DNA of 64,000 nucleotides, from the NCBI GenBank assembly GCA_016716325.1, contig JADJWO010000001.1, forward strand, positions 1 through 64,000, in the 5' to 3' direction. The stretch comes from Nitrosomonadales bacterium (lineage in GTDB: Bacteria > Pseudomonadota > Gammaproteobacteria > Burkholderiales > Gallionellaceae). The position numbers and the translations under genes were made by a program. Numbering within the stretch: the stretch's first letter is position 1; each line of letters begins with the position of its first letter. The notes below the pieces were generated by a model. It made no database searches. It was not told the DNA's origin and saw only the letters and a program-made list of their open reading frames with translations. This document shows, in pieces, positions 1-8,739 of the stretch.

Positions 1-633
1 AAGGTGATCGTCCGGTCAGCAGCCGGTACATCACCACGCCGAGGCGAAAAAGATGTCGGTCTGGTGCGTCAATGTTTCGCTGCGTTGATCTGTTCGGGCG
101 ATATGTATCCGGGAGACCTGATGTTGCCGGATCTGGGTTCGATCCATGCTCGGAACGATCGCGGCGCTCCAGATCGGACACCTTGATCTCTTCCGGACGG
201 GCCGGAAGGATATTGGCCGGCTTGATGTCGCGGTGGATCACCCTTGAATTGCGCGTAGTTCAGGGCGCGGCAACATTTGAAGATGACCCTGACGACGCGC
301 GCGATATCCAGCAACCCTTTCGGTTCGGCGTGCTTCTCGAGTGTTCCGCCTCGACGTATTCCATCACGATATAGCGGATTCATCGTCGATCACCGCATCA
401 TAGATCGCGACGATATGCGGATGGGACAGCCGCCCCGCCAGCGATGCCTCGGTATTCAGCTGGTGCCGGTAGACTTTCCCGGCGCGCGGATCGTTCAGAA
501 TCTTCTGGTCCAGCACCTTGATGGCAACATTCCTTTCCGCAAAGGGATCGTGCGCCAGGTAGACCGTGCTGGTCGCCCCCGTCCGGAGTTTGCGGATGAC
601 CTGATATTTGCCGATGGTTGCTGTAGGGTTCAT
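1..633 (-). pseudogene. Decayed serine/threonine protein kinase (N-terminal part, runs off the window edge)
   Basis: Reading leftward from an ATG at 633, an 89-residue frame gives a protein-kinase N-lobe: a glycine-loop region (KYQVIRKLRTGATSTVYLA), the VAIKVL lysine motif and LSHPHIVAIYD, then a stop at 364. The kinase continues in other frames: GGTLEKH near 340, VIHRDIKPANI (catalytic HRD loop) near 235, SPGYISPEQI near 110 and LGVVMYRLLTGRSP near 20. At least five frame changes occur within about 370 bp, so no intact kinase can be made unless the sequence itself has errors. The rest of the gene lies beyond the window. The family (Hanks-type, PknB-like) phosphorylates proteins on Ser/Thr; partner and role are unknown. 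Nothing is seen between 634 and 773. Confidence 0.75.
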
Positions 634-773
634 GTTCGTCGGAGCGTAACAAGTGGCAATTCCGGTATGGAGGCGGTTTGCATTGCCAGCGGTGCAAAAG
701 GGGCTACATTGTTGCGCATATCCGCGGATTTTGCGAGTGCGCTGGCGATTCCAGATGACGCGGGAAGGCGCGA

Positions 774-1562
774 TTACCGGGCATACCCGATCGACTGCAG
801 GGCGTCGAACAGTTTTCCGGACAACAGTACATGGCCTTCGGCATTCGGGTGCAGCGGGTCGCCCTTCATTTTCGGATCGGACAGCACCTCGGCGACGGCA
901 TCCTCGATCAGCGGAACATGCTGCGCATCGGCCACTTGCCGGTAGAAATCGGGCGGCGACAGATTCTGGAAAACGGCGCCCGCGAGACTGGGCTTCGGCG
1001 TGGCCAGCAGTACCGGCTTCGCCCCGTGCTGCCGGACAAGCCCGATGATCTGTTCCAGGTTGGCGACGGTCTCTTCCTCGGGCAGATGGCGCAGCATGTC
1101 GTTCCCGCCCAGTGTCACCAATACCAACGCGGGGTCGTGCTGGTCGAGCAGCCCCGGCAGGCGCTTCAAGGCATCGCTGCTCGTGTTGCCGTTGATCCCG
1201 CCGTTGATGATGTCCCATCCCGTCCGGCTCGCCAGCAGGGCGGGCCATGCCTCTTCGGCAGACACGCCGGCCCCGGCGGTCAGGCTGTCACCCAGCGCCA
1301 GGACCGTGCTGCCGGCAGGGAGCGCGGTCTCGCCCGCCTTCTCGCCGCAGGCAACCGCCAGCAGGGCAAGGGCGGCCAACAGGAACCGCTGCCATGTCGA
1401 CTTATGGGAACGCTGAACAAGTCTGTTTTTGTCGTTCCCGCGCAAAGGGGTAAGCAGGCAAGTCGCGTAGCGGCTGCTCGCAAAGCGGGAACCCAGTCGA
1501 ATCAACAAGGTGGATTCCCGCTTTCGCGGGAATGACGACTTAATCAGCGCATCCTTATGCAT
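774..1562 (-). CDS. TesA-like arylesterase / lysophospholipase (SGNH hydrolase lipoprotein)
   Basis: An SGNH-family esterase that would cleave acyl esters in the periplasm. Family blocks are visible in order: GDSLTAG (nucleophile Ser), GGINGNTS, LGGNDM and DPLHPN (Asp-His of the triad), the same arrangement as E. coli TesA. A signal peptide with lipobox (LLAALALLAVAC) precedes the domain, so a lipid-anchored mature protein is likely. The start is uncertain: the only in-frame ATG (1562) lies upstream of a palindromic repeat at 1406-1554, so a protein begun there would carry about 50 repeat-encoded residues before the signal peptide. No ATG lies between the repeat and the lipobox. The repeat may have displaced the original start. 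The function call is firm; the 5' end is not. Confidence 0.85.
   Translation of the reverse strand: MHKDALIKSSFPRKRESTLLIRLGSRFASSRYATCLLTPLRGNDKNRLVQRSHKSTWQRFLLAALALLAVACGEKAGETALPAGSTVLALGDSLTAGAGVSAEEAWPALLASRTGWDIINGGINGNTSSDALKRLPGLLDQHDPALVLVTLGGNDMLRHLPEEETVANLEQIIGLVRQHGAKPVLLATPKPSLAGAVFQNLSPPDFYRQVADAQHVPLIEDAVAEVLSDPKMKGDPLHPNAEGHVLLSGKLFDALQSIGYAR
1406..1554. repeat. Family B palindromic element with GGATGCGCTGA-type ends
   Basis: Two inverted cores of the ATTCCCGC/GCGGGAAT type (left one with the ATTCCC changed to GTTCCC) are enclosed by longer inverted ends, GGGAACGCTGAACAAGT on the left and the complement of GGATGCGCTGATTAAGT on the right. The same ended form occurs at 52080-52195 and half of it at 61375-61498. 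The element lies between the esterase reading frame and the aldo/keto reductase. Confidence 0.85.
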
Positions 1563-1563
1563 A

Positions 1564-2595
1564 TCAGGGTGCCGGGTTCGGATACCGTTGATGCACGGCC
1601 TCGATCTTTTCCATCATTTCCGCCGACAGCATCACTTCCGCACTGTCCAGATTCTCCTTCAACTGATCCAGGCTCGTCGCGCCGAGTATCACACTGGCGG
1701 TGAACCAGCGCGTGCGCGCAAAGCCAGCGCCATCGTCGCAGGGCTCATCCCGGCCTCGCGGGCGATGCGCACGTACTCCCTGCTGGCGACCGGGACGTTG
1801 GGCTTGTTGTAGCGCTGGCCGAAACCGGGGAACAGCGTGACGCGTCCTTTGGCCTCCGGGGCATCCAGGTATTTCCCGGTGAGCCAGCCGAACGCCAGCG
1901 GACTGTAGGCGAGCAGGCCGACGTTCGCATGGCGGCAGACTTCCGCGAGGCCGTTCTCGTAGGTGCGGTTCATCAGGTGGTAGGCATTCTGGATCGAGAC
2001 GATCTTCGGTAATCCCGCCTGTGCAGCGCAGCGCACGAACTCCGCCACGCCCCACGGCGTCTCGTTGGACAGACCGATGTGGCGCACCTTGCCGGCCCGT
2101 ACTAATTCCGCCAGCACCTGCAACCGCCCGATGATCGGCGTACTGTCGTGTTCCTGCGCGATGTCGTAACTTGTGCCGCCGAACATCGGCACATAGCGGT
2201 CCGGCCAATGGATCTGGTAAAGATCGACGTAGTCGGTCTGCAAGCGCTTCAGGCTGGCGTCGATCGCGGCATTGATGTGTTCGCGGTTGATGCGCGGGCC
2301 GTTGCGTATCCAGCCGAAGCCGCGCGACGGGGCCGGCGATCTTGGTCGCGATGACCAACCTGTCGCGCTGCTGGTGCTTCAGCCAGGTGCCGATATAGCT
2401 CTCGGTACGATGCACCGTCTCGCGCGGCGGCACCGGGTACATCTCCGCGGTATCGATGAAATTCACGCCGCGCGACACCGCGTAATCGAGTTGCGCGTGC
2501 GCATCCGTTTCGCTGTTCTGTTCGCCGAACGTCATCGTACCGAGACATAGCGCGGAAACGCGCAAATCGCTTGTGCCCAGTTGTCTGAGTTCCAT
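1564..2595 (-). pseudogene. Aldo/keto reductase (Tas/YghZ-like), interrupted by two frameshifts
   Basis: The protein starts cleanly at 2595 (MELRQLGTSDLRVSALCLG, then GTMTFGEQ and the NFIDTAEMYP active-site region) but leaves frame near 2330 at a run of four G, where one extra base is present. The middle continues in another frame (TDYVDLYQIHWPDRY, RAGKVRHIGLSNETPWG, NVGLLAYSPLAFGWLTGKY) and drops back near 1722, where one base seems missing before FARTRWFTASVILGATS. Correcting both gives a normal roughly 345-residue NADPH-dependent aldo/keto reductase. Because both changes are single-base, either recent decay or sequencing error is possible. It is transcribed divergently from the dioxygenase gene at 2669. 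Confidence 0.8.
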
Positions 2596-2668
2596 CTGAG
2601 TCCTCCATGGATTGACGCTGACATTCTAGTCCAGATACAGCGCGGCTTCATCGTGCTAGCATCCGCGC

Positions 2669-3451
2669 ATGACCCTGCCTGTCCTGTTCGTCTCACACGG
2701 TGCCCCGACCCTGTCGCTCGATTCCGGCGAAACGGGCGCGGCCTGGCGGCAACTGGGCGAACGATTGCCCCGGCCATCGGCGATCCTGGTGATCTCCGCG
2801 CACTGGGAGACGCCAGTCCCGACCGTCAGCAGCGCGGTCGAACCGGAAACCATCCACGACTTCTACGGCTTCCCCGCCGAACTTTACGAACTGCATTATT
2901 TCGCACCCGGTGCACCGGCGCTGGCGCAAGCGGTGGTCGATGCGTTGCAACAGGCCGGGATAGCGGTGCAACGGGACGCGACGCGCGGGCTGGATCACGG
3001 CGCATGGGTGCCGCTGCGGCTCATGTTCCCCGAAGCGGACATCCCGGTCGCGCAACTCTCGTTGCAGCCGGAGCGCGATCCGGCCTGGCATATCGCGGTG
3101 GGCCGCGCGCTGCGCCCGCTGCGCGAGCAGGGCGTGCTGATCGTCGGCAGTGGTTCCATCACCCACAACCTGCGCGCCCTGTTCAACCACCCGCAAGGCG
3201 AACCCTCGCCGGAATGGGTGACGGGGTTCTGCGACTGGATCGCGGAAAAGATCGAAGCGGGCGACCTGGAAGCGCTAGTCGAATATCGCAGCCGCGCGCC
3301 GCATGCCGTGCAGAACCATCCCACCGACGAACACCTGTTGCCGCTGTTCGTCGCGCTCGGCGCTGCACACGACATCAGAAAATCACAGCGCCTGAACCGC
3401 GTGATGACCTACGGCATGCTGGCGATGGACATGTGGCAGTTCGATGGCTGA
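2669..3451 (+). CDS. ygiD: 4,5-DOPA-extradiol-dioxygenase family protein (YgiD-like)
   Basis: A 260-residue protein of the LigB/DODA superfamily of extradiol ring-cleaving dioxygenases, which use a divalent metal to open catechol rings; E. coli YgiD acts on L-DOPA in vitro. Conserved stretches seen in order are LFVSHGAPTL (first metal-ligand His), ILVISAHWE, the FYGFPAELYELHY segment, LDHGAWVPL and GSGSITHNLR, the histidines of which form the metal site and acid/base positions in this family. Length is normal. It is a single gene with a short divergent promoter region (2596-2668) shared with the frameshifted aldo/keto reductase. The natural substrate here is unknown. Confidence 0.85.
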   Translation: MTLPVLFVSHGAPTLSLDSGETGAAWRQLGERLPRPSAILVISAHWETPVPTVSSAVEPETIHDFYGFPAELYELHYFAPGAPALAQAVVDALQQAGIAVQRDATRGLDHGAWVPLRLMFPEADIPVAQLSLQPERDPAWHIAVGRALRPLREQGVLIVGSGSITHNLRALFNHPQGEPSPEWVTGFCDWIAEKIEAGDLEALVEYRSRAPHAVQNHPTDEHLLPLFVALGAAHDIRKSQRLNRVMTYGMLAMDMWQFDG

Positions 3452-3684
3452 GGGTTTTGACTGTTCCAATGTAGAACTGTTGAAGTTTGGTTTTGTATCA
3501 GGTGCTGACGCTCTATGTTGATCGGATTAGTGCCTGCTGTTCGGCCAATGCTGCCGGTGGCGTACTGTCCCATCTAGGTCAGCTATGCAACGTACACCGG
3601 CCATTGGCTTGAAATGCCGCTGAATGGCCGCTTCCAACTTCGGCGAATGCGTACAAACGACCCGTTGTTGCTGGTCACGAGCGT

Positions 3685-3715
3685 CGGCTTTCTTGCAGTG
3701 TATTTAACACCTTGA
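3685..3715 (+). repeat. Diverged repeat, partner at 10060-10090
   Basis: Begins CGGCTTTCTTGC in both copies and ends CCTTGA; about five mismatches in 31 bases. Both copies are in gene-free DNA. Confidence 0.5.
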
Positions 3716-3759
3716 CCATCACCAAATGGCACGATTTGGCCTAACACTCATTCGAACAG

Positions 3760-3800
3760 CCTATTCAGAGGTGGGCACCAGCGCCAATTTGTTCAAATCA
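3760..3800 (+). repeat. Diverged repeat, partner at 4690-4730
   Basis: Both copies begin CCTATTCAG, share GCGCCAATTT in the middle and end ATCA, with the same 41-base length. They flank the Gly/Met-rich gene at 4046-4438 as direct repeats. Confidence 0.5.
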
Positions 3801-4045
3801 TTGATAGCTGATGCTGGCGACCGGCTTTGTCCTACACGTTGTGCCAGTTCATCATTGCGAGCTGGCAACTGTTTATGGCTGAGAACTAGTTAAGCTTCAG
3901 GTGCTCAATGCGTTTTTAGAGCTCAAGGCTCAGCACAACAGAGCCATAAGCCTGGTTTGGCACCTGATCCTCGAATTCCCGTGATCGTCAGTTGTAGCAA
4001 CCGGTCTGGAGTTTCGGGAAGGCGAGGATGTGTTGCTAATTAATC

Positions 4046-4438
4046 CTATCGACCTCCGCGACCACTACCCATGCCGCCTTGTCCACCGCCCATACCACCG
4101 CCCATACCACTGCCCATACCACTGCCTTTACCCTGACCACCACCTTGACGACGCGTCGATGGAGTATCAGAAATAGATTTACCCAACTCAGATGCACGCG
4201 CCTTCATTTCTTCGTGTTGTTCTGAACGGATTGTTTCGCGTTCTTCGGCTGTCGTAGCATTACGCATCTTGTTCCGCTGTTCATCACGTTCTTCTTGGCT
4301 CATCATTTCTTTGCCAAGCACTTGTCGATTTTGCGTTTGAGCTTGAACAGGCGTTGTAGTCACCTCATCTGCAATCGCAACTCCACTTCCAATAAGTGCT
4401 GCCACAGTGATTACTTTCAATGCTGTCAGGTTTTTCAT
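4046..4438 (-). CDS. Small secreted protein with Gly/Met-rich tail, function unknown
   Basis: A 130-residue protein with a clear signal peptide (MKNLTALKVITVAALIGSG, likely cut after the IADE region), a charged helical middle rich in Glu/Arg/Lys (QEERDEQRNKMRNATTAEERE) and a C-terminal tail of Gly, Met, Ser, Gln and Arg with repeated GMGSGMGGGMGG-type blocks. A GGAGG ribosome site precedes the ATG. The helical part faintly resembles Spy/LTXXQ-like periplasmic proteins, but no defining motif was found, so no function is claimed. The Met-rich tail could bind soft metals; this is inference only. It is flanked by diverged direct repeats (3760 and 4690). Confidence 0.7.
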   Translation of the reverse strand: MKNLTALKVITVAALIGSGVAIADEVTTTPVQAQTQNRQVLGKEMMSQEERDEQRNKMRNATTAEERETIRSEQHEEMKARASELGKSISDTPSTRRQGGGQGKGSGMGSGMGGGMGGGQGGMGSGRGGR

Positions 4439-4765
4439 TTTAAGCCTCCGAAAAATTAATTGATTATTTTCACAACGTCAACGAAATCTAATTGATAAAT
4501 TACAAACTTGCTTGTTGGTGCGATTGCAGTATCACTGGAATTCGCAAGGATCTATGTGACTTTTGTCACAGGCGATAACTGTTTTTAGTAACAAAATATT
4601 TCTGGTGTAACGGATTGCCCGTCATATGCTTTTCTTCGTTAACGAACAGCAGATCTTTGCACGATTAGGCCTGCCGTTCATGCTAACAACCTATTCAGTA
4701 GCGGGTTCACGCGCCAATTTATTCAGATCAAGAGACATGAAGTAGCTCACATTTCATAAGCACCT
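4439..4765. other. Gap with one diverged repeat copy
   Basis: Holds the upstream region of the 4438 gene (A/T-rich, 4440-4620) and the second copy of the CCTATTCAG repeat at 4690-4730. No gene or RNA recognised. Confidence 0.5.
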
Positions 4766-5173
4766 TCAAAAACGGTTGCGAAACATCAGATGAGTCGTCA
4801 CACTCGCAATCACAAACCACACCGCAGTACGCATACCCATCGCAATAATCGTGCGTTGTTCATAGGCGCCACCGAAGTTGATGTGCATGCCGAAAGCGGC
4901 AAATGCGAGCGCAATCCCTGCGGCAATTACAATGGCCAGCCAAACCGCCCAACGTTTCTGCAACCAAAATCCAACGCCAGCAGCGATATAGGCAAATCCC
5001 GATAAGAAATTAAACCAAAGCACGAATGGCACATAGTTTCCAGCCGCAGAAACTGCCGCCTCGTTGCCCAGCAACACTGCCCCTCCCTCCTTGATCGTCA
5101 TTAAACCAAAGAGGATTGCCACGATCGAGAGTGACGTTATTAGCCAGCCTCGAGGATGTTTAAGTGTAGTCAT
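4766..5173 (-). CDS. Four-helix inner-membrane protein, function unknown
   Basis: A 135-residue very hydrophobic protein with four predicted membrane spans at about residues 10-30, 47-68, 73-97 and 108-130. The first and second spans are separated by a short acidic loop, and the last loop carries a small hydrophilic segment (GGAYEQRT). No family motif was recognised. It is the last gene of a minus-strand run containing two cytochrome c'-like proteins and an exporter, with a 54-base gap from the upstream cytochrome gene, so co-transcription is plausible. A role as a membrane partner of the cytochromes is conjecture. Confidence 0.7.
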   Translation of the reverse strand: MTTLKHPRGWLITSLSIVAILFGLMTIKEGGAVLLGNEAAVSAAGNYVPFVLWFNFLSGFAYIAAGVGFWLQKRWAVWLAIVIAAGIALAFAAFGMHINFGGAYEQRTIIAMGMRTAVWFVIASVTTHLMFRNRF

Positions 5174-5227
5174 ACTGATGCCACCTTTCTTTGAGATAAG
5201 TGCCAGACCCGAACGGTTCGACTTTGT

Positions 5228-5695
5228 TTATTTGGTTTCTTCTACGAAGCGATAAATTTCGTGGCAAGCAATGCAGTTATTCATGGCCGCACTCAGCTTG
5301 GCAACTACCAGATTGCTGTCTTTTGACTTTGCAGCTTCGACTGCGATATCGTCAAATTTTCCTCGCGTATCAAAACCCAGCGCCTTCATCTCAACTGGAA
5401 GCTTCCTGAACAGCGAGCCAGGAGTATCTGCCTCGGCACCCATTCCAGATGCTTTGGCTGATTTGATGACCGCATCGAAATCTTTCGCCGAAGCCGCTTC
5501 CAATATTCCTTGGGAGCTTTTCAGCCACATACGCATCTCCAGCAGCAAGGCGTTGCGTTCATCTTTACTTAGCATGACTGCCTGACGCCCATCATCAGAC
5601 GGCTGCACATTACCTACCGTGAATTTGTACCCCAATGCTGAAATGATAACGGCCAGAACGGCAACCATAATCCAACTCAATTTGCAATTCTTCAT
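5228..5695 (-). CDS. Monohaem cytochrome c'-like protein with N-terminal anchor
   Basis: A 155-residue protein with an N-terminal hydrophobic segment (WIMVAVLAVIISALGY), a helical domain, and one haem-binding motif CIACH near the C-terminus (residues about 143-147). The C-terminal position of CXXCH in a four-helix-type sequence is the arrangement of cytochromes c' and c-556, which bind small ligands such as NO or carry electrons in the periplasm. The hydrophobic segment has no clear cleavage site and may stay as an anchor. It lies 39 bases downstream of a second protein of the same type (5735-6172), suggesting a duplicated pair in one operon. Confidence 0.75.
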   Translation of the reverse strand: MKNCKLSWIMVAVLAVIISALGYKFTVGNVQPSDDGRQAVMLSKDERNALLLEMRMWLKSSQGILEAASAKDFDAVIKSAKASGMGAEADTPGSLFRKLPVEMKALGFDTRGKFDDIAVEAAKSKDSNLVVAKLSAAMNNCIACHEIYRFVEETK

Positions 5696-5734
5696 ATTGC
5701 CTTCCCCCTAAATAATGATTTATCAATAGCTGAT

Positions 5735-6172
5735 TTACTTGCTTGGCGTGCCATAGAAGTGGTCAACGAACTTGCTCCGAAAGGTTTGGTGGCAATTCAA
5801 ACAAGTGGTTTGCACTTGCTGAAAAGCGGCGATGACTTTCTGCCCGTCCTTCTCATGTGCGGCATGTTCAAGACCATGTGCGGCCTTATGCGTCTCAGCG
5901 TCGAGCGCTTTGAACTTGGACATCTCAGACCCCATGAAACTCATGATGCGCATTTTTTCGGCCATCGGCGGTTGTGGATGCGCGGCAATGTGTGGAGCCG
6001 TCTTGGCGACCAGTTCCCAATCTTCGCGCGCGATGCCGTCAGTGATAGCTTGCATGTTCTTGCCCAACTCCTTCATCACTTTTTGTAACTCAAGTGGTTC
6101 TGCGGCTTGTGCATGAGATACAGATAATGCGAAGGTGATAAGGGATACAGCTAAGATTGTTTGCTTCTTCAT
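5735..6172 (-). CDS. Cytochrome c'/c-556-like periplasmic protein
   Basis: A 145-residue protein starting MKKQTILAVSLITFALS with a typical signal peptide ending at HAQAAEP, then a helical domain and a CLNCH haem motif near the C-terminus (about residue 126). An in-frame ATG lies eight codons upstream, but AGGAG sits directly before the chosen ATG at 6172. The domain TAPHIAAHPQPPMAEKM and the late CXXCH resemble small periplasmic c-556-type cytochromes. It follows the TetR regulator by 25 bases and precedes the second haem protein, so all are probably in one transcript with the exporter genes. Confidence 0.8.
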   Translation of the reverse strand: MKKQTILAVSLITFALSVSHAQAAEPLELQKVMKELGKNMQAITDGIAREDWELVAKTAPHIAAHPQPPMAEKMRIMSFMGSEMSKFKALDAETHKAAHGLEHAAHEKDGQKVIAAFQQVQTTCLNCHQTFRSKFVDHFYGTPSK

Positions 6173-6197
6173 GGAGACTCCTAGTGTGGGTAACAAA

Positions 6198-6812
6198 CTA
6201 ATTGCGTGTTTTCACGCCGTGTAAAAAGATCGGGAATGTTTTTTCTGCTTGACGCTGGAGTGCATGCTTTCCACCAAATACAGATGACTGCATTACCAAC
6301 CCTTGAATCATGCCGATGTAGAGCACAGCCGCACTTTGGCTGTCGAGTTCATTTGATGCCAAAGACTGTGATTTTGCTTCTTCCAACAAACCTGCAATCT
6401 TGGTCTCATAACCAGAAATAATCCCTTCAATAAGTTGACGCAACTTACCGTTCTTTTTATGTAGCAATTCAGTGAACAGCAAACGGGGAATAGCAGGATG
6501 TTTGCTGATGAACGTGATGTGCGCAAAGAACATACGCTCGATGGCATTCAAGGGATCAGTCGAATCGGCGGCGGCCTTCTCCAATACTTTCATCAGGCGT
6601 TCGCGCACCCATACGATTACGGCAAACCAGATGTCGTCCTTGGTCGCAAAGTGTCTAAAGATGGCGCCTTGTGTAAGGTTCATGGCATCTGCCATATCTT
6701 GTGTGGTGACGCTGTCCACGCCTTTGTCGGCAGCCAGCTCCACCGCCACACGAATAATTTCGCTTTGGCGCTCCTCCGAACTCATCCGTTTCTTTACAGT
6801 TTCTTGATTCAA
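6198..6812 (-). CDS. TetR/AcrR-family transcriptional regulator
   Basis: A 204-residue regulator. The N-terminal helix-turn-helix is clear: ERQSEIIRVAVELAADKGVDSVTTQDMADAMNLTQGAIFRHFATKDDIWFAV (residues about 14-65), with the G-x-I/L-FRHF recognition helix of the family. The C-terminal ligand domain is helical and unlike any specific subgroup I know. It is encoded 24 bases after the exporter ATPase gene and in the same direction, so it probably represses its own operon (HlyD-permease-ATPase-TetR-cytochromes) and responds to the exported compound. That target is inferred from position only. Confidence 0.88.
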   Translation of the reverse strand: MNQETVKKRMSSEERQSEIIRVAVELAADKGVDSVTTQDMADAMNLTQGAIFRHFATKDDIWFAVIVWVRERLMKVLEKAAADSTDPLNAIERMFFAHITFISKHPAIPRLLFTELLHKKNGKLRQLIEGIISGYETKIAGLLEEAKSQSLASNELDSQSAAVLYIGMIQGLVMQSSVFGGKHALQRQAEKTFPIFLHGVKTRN

Positions 6813-6836
6813 TATCGCTCTCCTTTGAATAAATCG

Positions 6837-7544
6837 TTAAACGTGTCTACCTTCGCCAGCTTCCTCATACGTACGCCCATCACGAATATGATAGATGCGC
6901 TTGAACGTGGGGATGATCTTCTCGTCATGGGTCACGACGATGATGGCAGTTTGATATTGCTCCGCCATCTGATTCAGGATGCGCACCACGTTGAGCGCAC
7001 GTTCGCTATCCAGCGGCGCGGTCGGCTCATCAGCCAGAATGACCGGCGGATGATTGGCCAACGCACGGGCAATGGAGACACGTTGCTGTTCTCCCCCCGA
7101 GAGTTGTGAAACAGCCGCCTTGGAGCGGTGACCTACATCCAGTGCTGTTAACAATTCTTGTGCCCGAATACGAGAGTCAGCATTCGAGATGCCAGCCAAC
7201 ATCGGCAGCAAGGCGACGTTATCGGTGACATCCAAGAACGGAATCAAGTAAGGCGCTTGGAAGATGAAACCGATGCGATCACGGCGCAGGGTGCGCAAAT
7301 CGTCGATTTTCCATGCCTCGTCATAGATTGCTTGCCCGCCCAACGTCATGCGGCCAGCAGTGGGTTCAATGACTGCCCCCAAGCATTTGAGTAGCGTGCT
7401 CTTTCCGGAACCGCTGGGGCCAACCAACCCCACCACCTCTCCCGGCCAGATAGTCATGTCCACGCCTTTGAGCGCATCCACGGCGGTATCGCCCTCGCCG
7501 TAGCGCTTCTTCAAGTTCTCGATGTGAATGGCAGGTTCACTCAT
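6837..7544 (-). CDS. ABC transporter ATP-binding protein (LolD/MacB/DevA type)
   Basis: A 235-residue ATPase starting MSEPAIHIENLKKRYGEG. Visible motifs are Walker A GPSGSGKST, Q-loop FIFQAP, signature LSGGEQQR, Walker B VILADEPT and the switch His in VVTHDE. An upstream in-frame ATG (7616) would overlap the permease gene deeply; the ATG at 7544 sits just after the permease stop and fits the family length. With the FtsX-like permease and HlyD adaptor upstream it forms a tripartite-type exporter of the DevBCA/MacAB kind, which pushes periplasmic or membrane substrates outward. No TolC-like outer-membrane partner is in the window. Confidence 0.88.
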   Translation of the reverse strand: MSEPAIHIENLKKRYGEGDTAVDALKGVDMTIWPGEVVGLVGPSGSGKSTLLKCLGAVIEPTAGRMTLGGQAIYDEAWKIDDLRTLRRDRIGFIFQAPYLIPFLDVTDNVALLPMLAGISNADSRIRAQELLTALDVGHRSKAAVSQLSGGEQQRVSIARALANHPPVILADEPTAPLDSERALNVVRILNQMAEQYQTAIIVVTHDEKIIPTFKRIYHIRDGRTYEEAGEGRHV

Positions 7545-7545
7545 C

Positions 7546-8736
7546 TCAGCCGCCAATCGCAGTTGCTGGGTCGATTCGTAGTGCAGCGCGAATAGCGAAG
7601 ACACTGGCAAGTGCACACATGAGCATCACCAGAAGGAATCCCAAAACGGCATCGCCCGACACTAGCAACACATATTTGGGGAACATAGGTGCCCACAACG
7701 TTGCCGACAACTTGCCCACTAGGAACCCGATCAAACCCAGGCTTAAGGCTTGTTGCAGAATCATGCCGCTGATGGTCCTGTTGGTCGCCCCGATCAACTT
7801 GAGCACCGCAATCTCGCGTACCTTGTTCATGGTCATCGTGAAAATAATGAAGGCGACGATGGCCGCACTGACGATGGCGAGAATCACAAGGAACATGAAT
7901 ATCTGTTTGGATGAAGTGGCGATCAGGCGCGCCACCAGAATCTCATCCATCTGATCTTTGGAATAAGCTTGCAAGTGTTTCCAGCGCACGATCTGCTCAG
8001 ATACTGTGGCCTCGCTACCCTGCACAGTGCGCACCAACACGGCATTCACGAATCGACTCGATGTCTGGCTGGCTTGTATCGCTTCCAACAATCCGGGGAC
8101 CCCCGGACGATTGAAGGCCGGGTTCGCAGCAGTGCGCGCACGTTCGTTCACGAGCGCATCGTTGTCTTTAAGGAATTGTACTTCCTGCGCATCCTTAAGC
8201 GGAATGAAGATCATCGGATCGCCACCTGATGAGACCATGCGGCGTGTGAGCCCAACCACGGTGTATTCGTGGCGGCGGATGGTGACCGTGTCACCTACGG
8301 CAAGACCGGTCTTGATGTCGACCAGTGCTTCATAGTGCGAACGTGTGATTGGACGACCCGCAACAAGATAAGCCGGTTCACCCGGCTTGCCCGCCTCAAA
8401 ACCCACCAACATCACGCGGATGTCTTTGTTGTTGTGGCGTATCTGCATGGTCAGGTAGGTAACATTGCCCGCTTCAAGTATGCCCGGCATGCCCAGCAAG
8501 TCTTTGGCTACATCATCATGCACGCTGGAGGGTTCGGCATACGGCCCCAAGGTGTCCTGCTGCACCACCCACAGATCGGCCCCCGCATTCTCGATCAGCA
8601 CGCGTGCATCATCCACCATGCCGCGATAGACGCCTGCCATGGTCAGCGTCACACCGATCAGCAAGCCAAGACCCACGCCGGTGAAAACGAATTTCCCCCA
8701 GCCATGCAGAATGTCGCGGCTCGCCAAATTGATCAT
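7546..8736 (-). CDS. ABC transporter permease, FtsX/MacB/DevC-like
   Basis: A 396-residue membrane protein with one N-terminal span (KFVFTGVGLGLLIGVTLTMAGVYRG), a large periplasmic domain of about 230 residues, then three C-terminal spans (IFMFLVILAIVSAAIVAFIIF; LSLGLIGFLVG; AVLGFLLVMLMCALASVFAIRAAL). The segment MNKVREIAVLKLIGATNRTI is the characteristic FtsX-domain cytoplasmic loop with the A-x-LKxIGA pattern. It overlaps no neighbour: 3 bases from the adaptor gene and 1 base before the ATPase start, so the three are certainly co-transcribed. Its topology matches mechanotransmission exporters rather than conduit importers. Confidence 0.87.
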   Translation of the reverse strand: MINLASRDILHGWGKFVFTGVGLGLLIGVTLTMAGVYRGMVDDARVLIENAGADLWVVQQDTLGPYAEPSSVHDDVAKDLLGMPGILEAGNVTYLTMQIRHNNKDIRVMLVGFEAGKPGEPAYLVAGRPITRSHYEALVDIKTGLAVGDTVTIRRHEYTVVGLTRRMVSSGGDPMIFIPLKDAQEVQFLKDNDALVNERARTAANPAFNRPGVPGLLEAIQASQTSSRFVNAVLVRTVQGSEATVSEQIVRWKHLQAYSKDQMDEILVARLIATSSKQIFMFLVILAIVSAAIVAFIIFTMTMNKVREIAVLKLIGATNRTISGMILQQALSLGLIGFLVGKLSATLWAPMFPKYVLLVSGDAVLGFLLVMLMCALASVFAIRAALRIDPATAIGG

Positions 8737-8739
8737 GAA

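Larger units (their letters stand above)
3452..4045. other. Non-coding stretch with worn repeat remnants
   Basis: No supportable gene. Two pieces recur elsewhere in diverged form: 3685-3715 matches 10060-10090 at about 26 of 31 positions, and 3760-3800 matches 4690-4730 at most of 41 positions. It looks like the remains of an old inserted sequence. Confidence 0.55.
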
